A stretch of DNA of 64,000 bases from Cetobacterium sp. 8H (GCF_014250675.1 NZ_JACHTG010000004.1:807501-871500); one strand, 5' to 3'; numbered from the stretch's first letter, positions 22,489 to 31,582 are shown. Notes: generated by a model from the sequence alone, not told the origin. Program-made: numbers and translations.

Positions 22489-22884
22489 ATGTTTTTAACA
22501 GATCCAATTGCAGATATGTTAACAAGAGTTAGAAATGCAAATGCTGTAATGCATGAGAAAACAGATGTTCCTCACTCTAACATAAAAGAGAGAATCGCTG
22601 AGATTTTAAAAGAAGAGGGATATATTTCTAACTACAAGGTAGTAACAGATGGAAATAAAAAGAATATAAGAGTATACTTAAAGTATGACGGAAGAGAAAG
22701 AGTAATCAAAGGAATCAAGAGAATCTCTAAACCAGGAAGAAGAGTTTATTCTTCTGTAGAAGATATGCCTAGAGTATTATCAGGTTTAGGAATCGCTATC
22801 GTTTCAACTTCTAAAGGAATCGTAACTGACAGAGTTGCTAGAAGAGATAACGTTGGTGGAGAAATTCTTGCATTCGTTTGGTAA
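22489..22884 (+). CDS. rpsH: 30S ribosomal protein uS8
   Basis: 131 residues, central assembly protein of the 30S platform and, in E. coli, the spc operon repressor. [13 protein letters not shown] at the start and [13 protein letters not shown] at the end are diagnostic. RBS AAAGGAGG. Confidence 0.97.
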   Translation: MFLTDPIADMLTRVRNANAVMHEKTDVPHSNIKERIAEILKEEGYISNYKVVTDGNKKNIRVYLKYDGRERVIKGIKRISKPGRRVYSSVEDMPRVLSGLGIAIVSTSKGIVTDRVARRDNVGGEILAFVW

Positions 22885-22902
22885 AAACTAGGAGGTAGCC
22901 AT

Positions 22903-23439
22903 ATGTCAAGAGTAGGTAAAAAGATCATAGTGGTACCTGCTGGGGTAGAAGTTACAATAGCTGCTGGAAATGTAGTTACTGTAAAAGGTCCTAAAGGTAC
23001 TTTAACTAAAAAGTTTAACGAAGAGTTAACAATAAATATGGAAAACAACGAAATAAACGTTGTAAGACCAAATGATTTACCAGCAGTAAGAGCTATACAT
23101 GGAACAACAAGAGCTCTTATAAACAACATGATTTTAGGAGTTTCTGAAGGATTCAAGAGATCTCTTACATTAGTTGGAGTTGGATACAGAGCAGCAGAGA
23201 AGAATAACGGATTAGAGATGGCTTTAGGTTACTCTCACCCAGTTATTATTGATGCTGTAGATGGAATCAAAATGACAGTTGAGAAGAACACAACTGTTCA
23301 CATAGAAGGAATCGAGAAAGATGTAGTAGGTCAAGTTGCCGCTGACATCAGATCGAAGAGAGCTCCAGAGCCTTATAAAGGAAAAGGAGTTAAGTATTCT
23401 GACGAAGTAATCAGAAGAAAAGAAGGTAAGAAATCATAA
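22903..23439 (+). CDS. rplF: 50S ribosomal protein uL6
   Basis: 178 residues with two similar domains, near the factor-binding site. The MSRVGKK start and the C-terminal RAPEPYKGKGVKY signature are present. RBS TAGGAGG 18 nt after rpsH. Confidence 0.97.
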   Translation: MSRVGKKIIVVPAGVEVTIAAGNVVTVKGPKGTLTKKFNEELTINMENNEINVVRPNDLPAVRAIHGTTRALINNMILGVSEGFKRSLTLVGVGYRAAEKNNGLEMALGYSHPVIIDAVDGIKMTVEKNTTVHIEGIEKDVVGQVAADIRSKRAPEPYKGKGVKYSDEVIRRKEGKKS

Positions 23440-23484
23440 TACTAGTTTAAGATAACTAGTGTGCTGAATAAGGAGGTTAAAAAG

Positions 23485-23853
23485 TTGTTTAAGAAAGTTA
23501 ATAGAGACGCTATTAGAAGAAGAAAGCACTTATCTATCAGAAATAAAATTTCTGGTACAGCTGAGAGACCAAGACTTTCTATATATAGATCAAACAACAA
23601 CATCTTTGCTCAACTGGTTGATGACGTAAATGGAGTTACTTTAGTTTCTGCATCTACAATCGATAAAGAGATCAAAGGAAATGTAAAGCATGGTGGAAAC
23701 ATCGAGTCTGCTAAGCTTGTTGGTAAAGCAATCGCTGAGAGAGCTGTAGCAAAAGAGATATCTGTTGTAGTATTCGACAGATCTGGATATAAATACACAG
23801 GAAGAGTAGCTGCCCTTGCAGAGGCTGCAAGAGAAGCAGGACTTAAATTCTAA
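23485..23853 (+). CDS. rplR: 50S ribosomal protein uL18
   Basis: 122 residues from the TTG at 23485; uL18 binds 5S rRNA. The frame is open from a GTG at 23461, but the only ribosome site, AAGGAGG at 23470-23476, lies inside that extension, and the TTG 8 nt later gives the usual start that leads into [15 protein letters not shown]. The C-terminal [20 protein letters not shown] is canonical. Confidence 0.94.
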   Translation: MFKKVNRDAIRRRKHLSIRNKISGTAERPRLSIYRSNNNIFAQLVDDVNGVTLVSASTIDKEIKGNVKHGGNIESAKLVGKAIAERAVAKEISVVVFDRSGYKYTGRVAALAEAAREAGLKF

Positions 23854-23877
23854 TTCTTGTAGAGAGGAGGACTTAAC

Positions 23878-24378
23878 TTGTCTAAGTTAGTTAAAGAAGA
23901 AAAACAATTTCAAGAGAAATTACTTAAAATTTCTAGAGTTTCTAAGACAACTAAAGGAGGAAGAACAATATCTTTCTCAGTTTTAGCTGCTGTAGGAGAC
24001 GCTGAAGGAAATGTTGGAATAGGTTTAGGAAAAGCGAACGGTGTACCTGATGCAATCAGAAAAGCAATCGCTTCTGCTAAGAAAAACATGGTAAAGGTTT
24101 CTTTAAAAGGAACTACTATTCCTCACGAAATCGTTGGTAAGTGGGGAGCAACATCAATCTGGATGGCACCAGCTTACGAAGGTACTGGAGTTATCGCAGG
24201 TTCATCTTGTAGAGAGGTTCTTGAATTAGCAGGGGTACACAATATCCTTACTAAAATCAAAGGATCTAGAAACAAGCACAACGTTGCAAAGGCTACAATC
24301 GAAGGTTTAGCAGCATTAAGAACTGCTGAAGAGGTTGCAGCATTAAGAGGAAAAGAAGTAAAGGAAATCTTAAGCTAG
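23878..24378 (+). CDS. rpsE: 30S ribosomal protein uS5
   Basis: 166 residues. uS5 acts in decoding accuracy and mRNA unwinding. VSKTTKGGRTISFSVLAAVGD and the GVPDAIRKA segment identify it. The start is TTG, with GAGAGGAGG 8 nt upstream. Confidence 0.97.
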   Translation: MSKLVKEEKQFQEKLLKISRVSKTTKGGRTISFSVLAAVGDAEGNVGIGLGKANGVPDAIRKAIASAKKNMVKVSLKGTTIPHEIVGKWGATSIWMAPAYEGTGVIAGSSCREVLELAGVHNILTKIKGSRNKHNVAKATIEGLAALRTAEEVAALRGKEVKEILS

Positions 24379-24391
24379 GAGGTAAATAAAG

Positions 24392-24574
24392 ATGGCAAAG
24401 CTTAGAATAGAGCTTGTAAAAAGCATAATCGGAAGAAAGCCTAACCATATAGCTACTGCAAAGTCGCTAGGGCTTAAGAAGATGAATGATGTTAGAGAGC
24501 ACAATGTGACTCCAGAGTTAATGGGAAAGATTGCTCTAATTTCTTACCTAATAAAAGTAGAGGAGGTGCAATAA
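24392..24574 (+). CDS. rpmD: 50S ribosomal protein uL30
   Basis: 60 residues, with the family [19 protein letters not shown] segment. RBS TAGGAGG overlaps the rpsE stop. Confidence 0.96.
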   Translation: MAKLRIELVKSIIGRKPNHIATAKSLGLKKMNDVREHNVTPELMGKIALISYLIKVEEVQ

Positions 24575-24577
24575 TCT

Positions 24578-25057
24578 ATGAAATTAAATGAATTAAAGCC
24601 TTCTGTACCAAGAAAAGCTAGAAAAAGAATAGGTAGAGGAGAGTCTTCAGGTTTAGGAAAGACTGCTGGTAAAGGAAGCAACGGTCAAAACTCTAGATCA
24701 GGAGGAGGGGTAAAACCTTACTTCGAGGGTGGACAAATGCCTTTATACAGAAGAACTCCAAAAAGAGGATTCTCGAATGCATTATTCAGAAAAGATTATG
24801 CAATTATAAACTTATGTGATTTAAATAGATTCGAAGAGGGAACTGAGGTAACTCCAGAGTTATTAGTAGCTGCTGGTGTAATCAAGAAAACTCTTGCTGG
24901 AATCAAAGTATTAGGAAACGGAGAGCTTGAGAAGAAAGTTTCTATAAAAGCTCACAAAGTTTCTGCTTCTGCGAAAGCAGCTATCGAAGCAAAAGGTGGT
25001 TCAGTAGAAATACTTGAAGTTAAAACTTTTGCTGATGTAGCAAAAAATAACCAGTAA
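24578..25057 (+). CDS. rplO: 50S ribosomal protein uL15
   Basis: 159 residues, late assembly protein. The glycine- and arginine-rich N-terminal extension ([19 protein letters not shown]) and [17 protein letters not shown] are diagnostic. GAGGAGG is within rpmD, 3 nt between genes. Confidence 0.97.
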   Translation: MKLNELKPSVPRKARKRIGRGESSGLGKTAGKGSNGQNSRSGGGVKPYFEGGQMPLYRRTPKRGFSNALFRKDYAIINLCDLNRFEEGTEVTPELLVAAGVIKKTLAGIKVLGNGELEKKVSIKAHKVSASAKAAIEAKGGSVEILEVKTFADVAKNNQ

Positions 25058-25092
25058 TAAACGCTTGTTATTTCAATGTGAGGTGAAGAATT

Positions 25093-26373
25093 TTGGGTTT
25101 AATTGAAAAGTTTGAAACGAAGCTTAGAGGTATATTTAAAATTCCAGAACTGAGAGAGAGAATCATCTTCACCTTATTAATGTTCCTAGTAGCTAGGGTA
25201 GGGACTTACATCCCTGCTCCTGGTGTGGACATTGATCGTTTAGCTCAAATGACTGCACAAAGTGATTTACTAGGATATATTAATATGTTCTCAGGTGGGG
25301 CTTTCCAAAGAGTATCAATATTTGCATTGGGAATTGTACCTTATATCAATTCATCAATTGTATTTAGTTTACTAGCAGTAATTATTCCTAAGATTGAAGA
25401 AATTCAAAAAGAGGGAGAATCTGGAAGAAACAAGATAACTCAATGGACTAGATATCTGACAATTGTAATCGCCATAGTTCAAGGAATTGGAGTATGTACT
25501 TGGTTACAATCAGTAGGATTGGTAACAACACCAGGGGTAACATTTTTCTTAACAACGATAGCAACTTTAACGGCTGGAACAATATTTTTAATGTGGGTAG
25601 GGGAACAGATTTCTATCAAAGGGATAGGAAACGGAGTTTCGCTACTAATCTTTTTAAATGTAATTTCTGGAGCACCGGGAGCTGTTATTCAAACTATACA
25701 AGATATGAGAGGGAGTAAGTTTCTTATTCCTGTTTTGTTATTAGTGGGGGTTGCTGCAATTTTAACAATTGCAGGAATTGTTGTGTTCCAATTAGGACAA
25801 AGAAAAATACCAGTTCACTATGTTGGAAGAGGATTTGCTGGAAATAACGGAATGGGTCAAAATTCATATATTCCATTAAAGCTAAATAGCTCAGGTGTAA
25901 TGCCAGTTATTTTTGCTTCAGTGGTTATGATGATACCTTCTTTAGTGGTAAATATTCTTCCAGGAGAGTTTTCTGGGAAAGTAATACTTGCTAGAATATT
26001 TAGTGACCAGCATCCTGTATATTTAATACTATATGCTGCTGTAATTATATTCTTCTCGTTCTTCTACACTTCAATAGTTTTCGATCCTGAAAAGGTTGCA
26101 GAAAATTTAAAACAAGGTGGGGGTACGATTCCAAGTATTAGACCTGGAGCAGATACAGCTGATTATCTTGAAGGAGTTGTAACTAGAATAACTTGGGGAG
26201 GAGCTATATTTTTAGCTTTAATCGCCATTGCACCAATGGTACTATTTAAATCATTTGGATTACCGATATTTTTCGGTGGAACAGGAATTATAATAGTTGT
26301 TGGAGTAGCTCTAGATACAGTACAACAGATAGATGCTCATCTTATCATGAAAGAGTATAAAGGATTTTTATAA
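25093..26373 (+). CDS. secY: preprotein translocase subunit SecY
   Basis: Channel subunit of the Sec translocon in the inner membrane, 426 residues with ten hydrophobic segments. The plug-side PAPGVD, the cytoplasmic loop IPVHYVGR (about 236-243) and the C-terminal QQIDAHLIMKEYKGFL fit. The start is TTG after GAGGTGAAG. Unlike in many bacteria a strong terminator follows directly. Confidence 0.97.
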   Translation: MGLIEKFETKLRGIFKIPELRERIIFTLLMFLVARVGTYIPAPGVDIDRLAQMTAQSDLLGYINMFSGGAFQRVSIFALGIVPYINSSIVFSLLAVIIPKIEEIQKEGESGRNKITQWTRYLTIVIAIVQGIGVCTWLQSVGLVTTPGVTFFLTTIATLTAGTIFLMWVGEQISIKGIGNGVSLLIFLNVISGAPGAVIQTIQDMRGSKFLIPVLLLVGVAAILTIAGIVVFQLGQRKIPVHYVGRGFAGNNGMGQNSYIPLKLNSSGVMPVIFASVVMMIPSLVVNILPGEFSGKVILARIFSDQHPVYLILYAAVIIFFSFFYTSIVFDPEKVAENLKQGGGTIPSIRPGADTADYLEGVVTRITWGGAIFLALIAIAPMVLFKSFGLPIFFGGTGIIIVVGVALDTVQQIDAHLIMKEYKGFL

Positions 26374-26379
26374 AAATCT

Positions 26380-26406
26380 TGGCACGGCATAAGTCGTGCC
26401 ATTTTT
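26380..26406 (+). terminator. intrinsic terminator after secY
   Basis: Stem TGGCACG (26380-26386) with CGTGCCA (26395-26401), loop of 8, then TTTTT. It splits the S10-spc transcript from adk-map. Confidence 0.85.
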
Positions 26407-26434
26407 ATTTAAAAGGATAAAGGAGATGGATAGA

Positions 26435-27076
26435 ATGAATATAATGTTATTTGGAGCCCCTGGAGCAGGGAAAGGAACTCAAGCAAAGTTCATAATAGAT
26501 AGATATGGCATTCCTCAAATTTCAACAGGAGATATGCTAAGAGCGGCTATTTCTGAAGGAACAGCAATGGGAATGGAAGCTAAAAAATTTATGGATGAGG
26601 GAAAATTAGTTCCAGATTCAACAATCATAGGAATAATTAAGGATAGACTTTCAGAAGAAGATTGTAAGAAAGGATTTATACTTGATGGATTTCCAAGAAC
26701 ATTAGCTCAAGCAGAAGCTTTAGAAATTTTATTAAAAGATTTAAATATGAATTTAGATAAAGTTATATCTTTAAATGTTCCAGACGAATTAATAGTTGGT
26801 AGAGTAGTTGGAAGAAGAGTTTGCCCTACTTGTGGAGCATCTTTCCATATTGTAAATAATCCACCAAAAGTAGAGGGGAAATGTGATTATTGTGGTTCAG
26901 ATCTAATATTAAGAAAAGACGACAATAAAGAGACTGTTGAAAATAGATTAACAGCTTATCATGAGCAAACAGCTCCATTATTTGATTTTTATAGCCAAAG
27001 AGGAGTTATGTTTGAGATAGATGGAACTAAAGATATTAATGATATAACAAAGGAAATCTTTGCTATTTTAGGATAA
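26435..27076 (+). CDS. adk: adenylate kinase, zinc-LID type
   Basis: Converts ATP and AMP to two ADP. 213 residues from the ATG at 26435, placed by AAGGAG 9 nt upstream; an in-frame opening from 26396 lacks a ribosome site. The P-loop GAPGAGKGTQ is at residues 7-16 and DGFPRT follows. The LID carries four cysteines (CPTC and CDYC), the zinc-binding type common in Gram-positive bacteria. No promoter is obvious between the secY terminator and this gene. Confidence 0.96.
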   Translation: MNIMLFGAPGAGKGTQAKFIIDRYGIPQISTGDMLRAAISEGTAMGMEAKKFMDEGKLVPDSTIIGIIKDRLSEEDCKKGFILDGFPRTLAQAEALEILLKDLNMNLDKVISLNVPDELIVGRVVGRRVCPTCGASFHIVNNPPKVEGKCDYCGSDLILRKDDNKETVENRLTAYHEQTAPLFDFYSQRGVMFEIDGTKDINDITKEIFAILG

Positions 27077-27101
27077 TTAAGAGCCTAGAAAGGATTAGAA
27101 T

Positions 27102-27869
27102 ATGATTATGTTAAAAACATTGGAAGAAATTGAACAGATAAAAAAACCATGTCAGTTAATTGCTAAATTATACAAAGAGGTTTTACCTCAATACATAAAG
27201 CCTGGAGTTTCTACTGCAGAATTAAATGATATAATTGAAAGTTATTTAATAGAAAATGGTGCTGAACCAGCAACAATAGGTGTTGGTGGACCAATTAATC
27301 CATATCCAGCAGGATCTTGTATCTCTGTGAATGATGAGGTTGTCCATGGGATTCCTAAAAAGGAAAACTTTTTAAAAGAGGGAGATATTGTGAGTGTTGA
27401 TGTAGTTGCAAGAATGAATGGATACTACGGAGATGCTGCTATAACTTACCCTGTTGGAGAAATTGATGAAGAATCTCAAAAACTGATAGATGTTACAAAA
27501 GAAGCTAGAAGAATTGGAATCGAACAGATGGTTGCAGGAAATAGATTGGGAGATGTAGGAAATGCAATACAAAAATATGTAGAATCTAATGGTTTTAGTG
27601 TTGTAAAAGATTTTGCAGGACACGGTGTTGGAAAAGCAATGCACGAAGATCCTTGTATCCCGAACTTTGGAAGAAAAGGTAGAGGTATAAAGATAGAAAA
27701 TGGAATGGTTTTAGCACTAGAACCAATGGTAAATATAGGTAGTTATAAGATAGATATAACTAATGATGGATGGACAGTTGTTACAAAGGACGGAAAAAGA
27801 TCTGCGCACTTTGAGCACACTGTTGCAATAGTAGATGGAAAACCAGTTGTTTTAACTGAATTAGACTAG
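27102..27869 (+). CDS. map: type I methionine aminopeptidase
   Basis: Removes the initiator methionine from nascent proteins; 255 residues. The metal ligands of the M24 fold are visible in VSVDVVARMNGYYGDAA (two Asp), the GHGVGKAMHEDP histidine, and the glutamates of ALEPM and the C-terminal HFEHTVAI. Two ATGs (27102 and 27108) are possible; the first has AAAGGA at a better distance. Confidence 0.96.
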   Translation: MIMLKTLEEIEQIKKPCQLIAKLYKEVLPQYIKPGVSTAELNDIIESYLIENGAEPATIGVGGPINPYPAGSCISVNDEVVHGIPKKENFLKEGDIVSVDVVARMNGYYGDAAITYPVGEIDEESQKLIDVTKEARRIGIEQMVAGNRLGDVGNAIQKYVESNGFSVVKDFAGHGVGKAMHEDPCIPNFGRKGRGIKIENGMVLALEPMVNIGSYKIDITNDGWTVVTKDGKRSAHFEHTVAIVDGKPVVLTELD

Positions 27870-27922
27870 ATAAATATTGGTTATAAAGGTGTTTTAAAAC
27901 ATAAAAAAACACAAAATTTCTC

Positions 27923-27951
27923 TAGACTTTTTGTAAAATAAATGTTAAAAT
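27923..27951 (+). promoter_or_regulatory. infA promoter
   Basis: -35 TAGACT at 27923-27928, spacer 17, -10 TAAAAT at 27946-27951 with a TG extension. It carries the shared TTTTGTAA element. A 7-bp hairpin GTGTTTT/AAAACAC (27889-27912) without a T tract lies upstream. Confidence 0.7.
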
Positions 27952-27981
27952 AATATGAATTTCTGTTCGATAGGAGGTAGT

Positions 27982-28200
27982 ATGTCGAAAAAGGATGTTA
28001 TCGAATTAGAAGGAACTATATTAGAGGCCCTTCCAAACGCGATGTTTAAAGTAGAGTTAGAAAATGGACACACAATTTTAGGGCACATCTCTGGTAAAAT
28101 GAGAATGAACTATATCAAAATTTTACCTGGAGACAAAGTAACGGTACAAATTTCCCCTTATGATTTATCTAGGGGAAGAATAGTATACAGAAAAAAGTAA
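27982..28200 (+). CDS. infA: translation initiation factor IF-1
   Basis: 72 residues, exactly the family length, starting [15 protein letters not shown]-1 occupies the 30S A site during initiation. An open frame begins at 27955, but TAGGAGG (27971-27977) precedes the ATG at 27982 and the predicted transcript start falls just before it. It heads the alpha section. Confidence 0.97.
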   Translation: MSKKDVIELEGTILEALPNAMFKVELENGHTILGHISGKMRMNYIKILPGDKVTVQISPYDLSRGRIVYRKK

Positions 28201-28228
28201 AGTTATGATCACGAGAGGAGGTAATTAA

Positions 28229-28342
28229 GTGAAAGTAAGAGTATCAATTAAGCCTATTTGTGACAAATGTAAAGTTATCAAGAGACACGGGAAGATCAGA
28301 GTTATCTGTGACAATCCTAAGCACAAACAAGTACAAGGATAA
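28229..28342 (+). CDS. rpmJ: 50S ribosomal protein bL36, zinc type
   Basis: 37 residues, too short for ordinary gene calling. It reads [20 protein letters not shown] after a GTG start with GAGAGGAGG 8 nt upstream. The zinc ligands of the C+ form are all there: CDKC, then C and H in CDNPKH. It lies between infA and rpsM as in most bacteria. Confidence 0.95.
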   Translation: MKVRVSIKPICDKCKVIKRHGKIRVICDNPKHKQVQG

Positions 28343-28499
28343 CTTGAAAAGTTTTACAAAACTAGTACTGACATGGGAAGTACTGTAAAGGTATGTTAGG
28401 CTGTAGAGCTCATACTCGAAAGAGGCATACCGAAGAAAGTCTTAGTCGGTTGATATACTGACGGATATATAAAAATTTTCGGAAGAGGAGGAACGAATT
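28343..28499 (+). promoter_or_regulatory. structured leader before rpsM
   Basis: 157 nt without a gene. Stems seen: AGTACT (28364-28369) with AGTACT (28379-28384); GGTATG (28390-28395) with CATACC (28426-28431), enclosing GGCT/AGCT and a CTC-GAAA-GAG hairpin; and ACCGA (28429-28433) with TCGGT (28446-28450). The last two share bases and cannot form together, as in a switch. Control of the alpha operon by S4 is known in other bacteria, so this may be an S4 leader; that is inference. Confidence 0.55.
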
Positions 28500-28856
28500 T
28501 TGGCTAGAATCGCAGGTGTAGATATTCCTAGAAATAAGAGAGTGGAAATCGCTTTAACTTATGTTTACGGAATTGGAAAACCAACTTCACAAAAAGTTTT
28601 AACAGAAGCAGGAGTAAACTTTGACACTAGAGTAAAGGATTTAACAGAAGAAGAGTTAAATAAAATCAGAGCCATTGTTGAAGGTGTAAAAGTAGAGGGA
28701 GATCTTAGAAAAGAGATCAGACTTGCAATAAAGAGACTTATGGACATCAGATGTTACAGAGGTTCAAGACACAAGATGAACTTACCAGTAAGAGGACAGA
28801 AGTCAAAGACAAATGCAAGAACTAGAAAAGGTCCTAAAAAACCTATAAAGAGATAG
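28500..28856 (+). CDS. rpsM: 30S ribosomal protein uS13
   Basis: 118 residues. uS13 forms head bridges and touches the P-site tRNA with its basic tail ([18 protein letters not shown]). [15 protein letters not shown] starts it. The start is TTG with GAGGAGG 8 nt upstream, following the structured leader. Confidence 0.97.
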   Translation: MARIAGVDIPRNKRVEIALTYVYGIGKPTSQKVLTEAGVNFDTRVKDLTEEELNKIRAIVEGVKVEGDLRKEIRLAIKRLMDIRCYRGSRHKMNLPVRGQKSKTNARTRKGPKKPIKR

Positions 28857-28915
28857 TTTTAAGCTAATTGTAGTATAGTAAAAAACGGAATTTTATCGTA
28901 AGGAGGTAGCTTAAA

Positions 28916-29305
28916 TTGGCTAAGAAGAAAGTAGCTAAAGTTAAAAAGAAATTGAAAAATATTCCTAACGGAGTAGCTCATATACACTCAACTTTCAATA
29001 ACACAATAGTAGCAATTACTGATGTGGATGGTAAAGTAGTAAGTTGGAAATCAGGAGGAACTTCTGGTTTCAAAGGTACTAAAAAAGGAACTCCATTTGC
29101 GGCTCAAATCGCAGCAGAGCAAGCAGCTCATATCGCAATGGAAAACGGAATGAAAAAGGTTGAAGTAAAAGTGAAAGGACCTGGATCAGGAAGAGAAGCA
29201 TGTATCAGATCTCTTCAAGCTGCAGGATTAGAGGTTACAAAGATTACTGATGTAACTCCAGTTCCACACAACGGATGTAGACCACCAAAAAGAAGAAGAG
29301 TGTAA
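28916..29305 (+). CDS. rpsK: 30S ribosomal protein uS11
   Basis: 129 residues, platform protein at the mRNA exit. [18 protein letters not shown] and the C-terminal [15 protein letters not shown] are diagnostic. TTG start after AAGGAGG. Confidence 0.97.
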   Translation: MAKKKVAKVKKKLKNIPNGVAHIHSTFNNTIVAITDVDGKVVSWKSGGTSGFKGTKKGTPFAAQIAAEQAAHIAMENGMKKVEVKVKGPGSGREACIRSLQAAGLEVTKITDVTPVPHNGCRPPKRRRV

Positions 29306-29368
29306 TTACTCAATATTCAAGCTCATTATCGTAGAAAAATTATTAAGTGAAGGAGGAACAAAAAAGAG

Positions 29369-29956
29369 ATGGCAAGAAATAGACAGCCTGTTTTAAAGAA
29401 ATGTAGAGCTCTAGGAATCGACCCAGTTGTTTTAGGAGTTAGCAAATCTTCAAATAGAGGGCCAAGACCAAACGCAAACAAAAAGCCTACTGAGTATGCA
29501 ATTCAGTTAAACGAAAAGCAAAAGGCTAAATTTATATACAATGTAATGGAGAAGCAGTTCAGAAAATTATATGATGAGGCTTCAAGAAAGGATGGAGTTA
29601 CAGGTTTAACTTTAATCCAGTATTTAGAAAGAAGATTAGAGAACGTAGTTTACAGACTAGGATTCGCTAAAACTAGAAGACAATCTAGACAAGTTGTGTC
29701 TCATGGACACATTGCAGTTAACGGAAGAAAAGTTAACATTGCATCTTATAGAGTAAAAGCAGGGGATGTAGTATCTGTAATCGAGAACTCTAAAAACTTA
29801 GAGATCATAAAGACTGCAGTAGAAGAGAAAACAGTTCCAGCATGGTTAGAGTTAGATAAAGCTAACTTCGCAGGAAAAGTTCTTCAGAACCCAACTAAAG
29901 ACGATTTAGATTACGATTTAAATGAGGCTTTAATAGTTGAGTTCTACTCAAGATAA
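29369..29956 (+). CDS. rpsD: 30S ribosomal protein uS4
   Basis: 195 residues. uS4 starts 30S assembly and represses the alpha operon in E. coli. This is the zinc-free form. LERRLENVVYRLGFAKTRRQ and the S4 RNA-binding domain (SHGHIAVNGRKVNIASYRVK, about 112-130) are present. RBS GAAGGAGG. Confidence 0.97.
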   Translation: MARNRQPVLKKCRALGIDPVVLGVSKSSNRGPRPNANKKPTEYAIQLNEKQKAKFIYNVMEKQFRKLYDEASRKDGVTGLTLIQYLERRLENVVYRLGFAKTRRQSRQVVSHGHIAVNGRKVNIASYRVKAGDVVSVIENSKNLEIIKTAVEEKTVPAWLELDKANFAGKVLQNPTKDDLDYDLNEALIVEFYSR

Positions 29957-29982
29957 TAAATCCTTTGACAGGAGTTGATTAA

Positions 29983-30960
29983 ATGTTAAAAATAGAAAAA
30001 CATGCTAAGGGTATTAACATTACCGAATTAAAAACAAGTGACTTTTCAGGTCAATATGTTATAGAACCTTTATATAGAGGATATGGACATACAATTGGTA
30101 ATGCTTTGAGAAGAGTTTTACTATCATCTATCCCAGGTGCTGCAATCAAAGGTGTTAGAATTGATGGAGTACTAAGTGAATTTTCAGTTATGGAAGGTGT
30201 TAAAGAGGCTGTAACAGAAATTTTACTAAACGTGAAAGAGGTAGTAATAAAGGCAGAAACTGCTGGAGAAAGAAAAATGACTCTTTCTGCAAAGGGACCT
30301 AAGACTGTTACAGCTGCTGATATAATACCAGATATCGGGTTAGAGATTGTAAATCCAGATCAAATTATCTGTACATTAACTACAGATAGAGAGATCGATA
30401 TGGAATTTATAGTTGATACTGGTGAAGGATTTGTTGTTGCTGAAGAGATAGAGAAAAAAGATTGGGCTGTAGACTTTATAGCAGTTGATGCTATATATAC
30501 ACCAATCAAAAAAGTATCATATTCTGTTCAGGATACAATGGTTGGAAGAATGACTGATTTCGACAAGTTAACTTTAGATATAGAAACTGATGGAAGTGTA
30601 GAGATAAGAGATGCTGTTTCTTATGCTATAGAGCTTCTAAAGTATCATCTAGATCCATTCCTAGATTTAGGAAACAAAATGGAGCACTTAAGAGTAGATC
30701 TTGAGGAAGAGGAGGAAACTCCAGCATCTATCAATAAAGTTGATGATGTAATGAACACTAGAATTGAAGAGCTTGATTTAACAGTTAGATCATTTAACTG
30801 CCTAAAGAAAGCAGGAATAGAAGAGGTTGGACAATTGGCTAAAATGTCAATGAATGAACTTCTAAAAATAAAGAATCTAGGAAGAAAATCACTAGATGAG
30901 ATCCTTGAAAAGATGAAAGAACTTGGGTTCGATCTTAATGGAAACGGATCTGTAGAATAA
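29983..30960 (+). CDS. rpoA: RNA polymerase subunit alpha
   Basis: 325 residues. The N-terminal dimerisation domain carries EPLYRGYGHTIGNALRRVLLSS (two parts, about 29-50); the C-terminal domain (about 245-315) binds UP elements and activators, with NCLKKAGI and LKIKNLGRKSLDEI. RBS CAGGAG 26 nt after rpsD. The conserved CTD fits AT-rich promoter upstream regions here. Confidence 0.98.
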   Translation: MLKIEKHAKGINITELKTSDFSGQYVIEPLYRGYGHTIGNALRRVLLSSIPGAAIKGVRIDGVLSEFSVMEGVKEAVTEILLNVKEVVIKAETAGERKMTLSAKGPKTVTAADIIPDIGLEIVNPDQIICTLTTDREIDMEFIVDTGEGFVVAEEIEKKDWAVDFIAVDAIYTPIKKVSYSVQDTMVGRMTDFDKLTLDIETDGSVEIRDAVSYAIELLKYHLDPFLDLGNKMEHLRVDLEEEEETPASINKVDDVMNTRIEELDLTVRSFNCLKKAGIEEVGQLAKMSMNELLKIKNLGRKSLDEILEKMKELGFDLNGNGSVE

Positions 30961-30985
30961 TTTAGATAAGGAGGCTAACTGACTA

Positions 30986-31336
30986 ATGAACCACAATAAA
31001 TCATATAGAAAGTTAGGGAGAAGAGCTGACCATAGAAAAGCTATGTTAATGAACTTAACAATATCTCTAATTTTATCAGATAGAATAGAAACTACTGTTA
31101 CTAGAGCAAAAGAACTTAGAAAGTTTGCTGAGAGAATGGTTACTCTTGGTAAAAAAGGAACTCTTGCGCACAGAAGACAAGCATTTGCATTCTTAAGAAG
31201 CGAAGAGGCTGTAGCTAAGATATTTAACGACTTAGCTCCAAAGTATTCTGAAAGAAATGGTGGATACACAAGAATCATGAGAACTTCTGTAAGAAAGGGA
31301 GATTCTGCTGAGATGGCTATAATCGAATTAGTTTAA
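30986..31336 (+). CDS. rplQ: 50S ribosomal protein bL17
   Basis: 116 residues, last gene of the alpha operon. [20 protein letters not shown] and the C-terminal GGYTRI segment are typical. RBS AAGGAGG. A strong terminator follows 14 nt after the stop. Confidence 0.97.
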   Translation: MNHNKSYRKLGRRADHRKAMLMNLTISLILSDRIETTVTRAKELRKFAERMVTLGKKGTLAHRRQAFAFLRSEEAVAKIFNDLAPKYSERNGGYTRIMRTSVRKGDSAEMAIIELV

Positions 31337-31350
31337 TACTAATTCTTAGA

Positions 31351-31380
31351 AAGAGATTGAGTAATCAATCTCTTTTTTTT
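31351..31380 (+). terminator. terminator of the S10-spc-alpha cluster
   Basis: Perfect 10-bp stem AAGAGATTGA (31351-31360) with TCAATCTCTT (31365-31374), GTAA tetraloop, then T8. Confidence 0.93.
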
Positions 31381-31496
31381 ATTTATGTATAAAAAAAGAC
31401 TGATATTTTGAACTAAAATATTAAAAAATATTAAAAAATAAAATAATATTAATGAATAAAAATTTACATTTTTCTTCAAAAAACAAACGTTATGTA

Positions 31497-31525
31497 TTGC
31501 ATTTATAAATAGATTGGGGTATAAT
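31497..31525 (+). promoter_or_regulatory. cold-shock gene promoter
   Basis: -35 TTGCAT at 31497-31502, spacer 17, -10 TATAAT at 31520-31525. The leader is short (about 50 nt) and can fold in two ways: ATAAAGT (31532-31538) pairs with ACTTTAT (31558-31564) or, less well, with ACTTAT (31549-31554). Confidence 0.8.
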
Positions 31526-31582
31526 ATATCCATAAAGTGCCTAGGGGGACTTATATAACTTTATTTATATTTGGAGGTTGAA

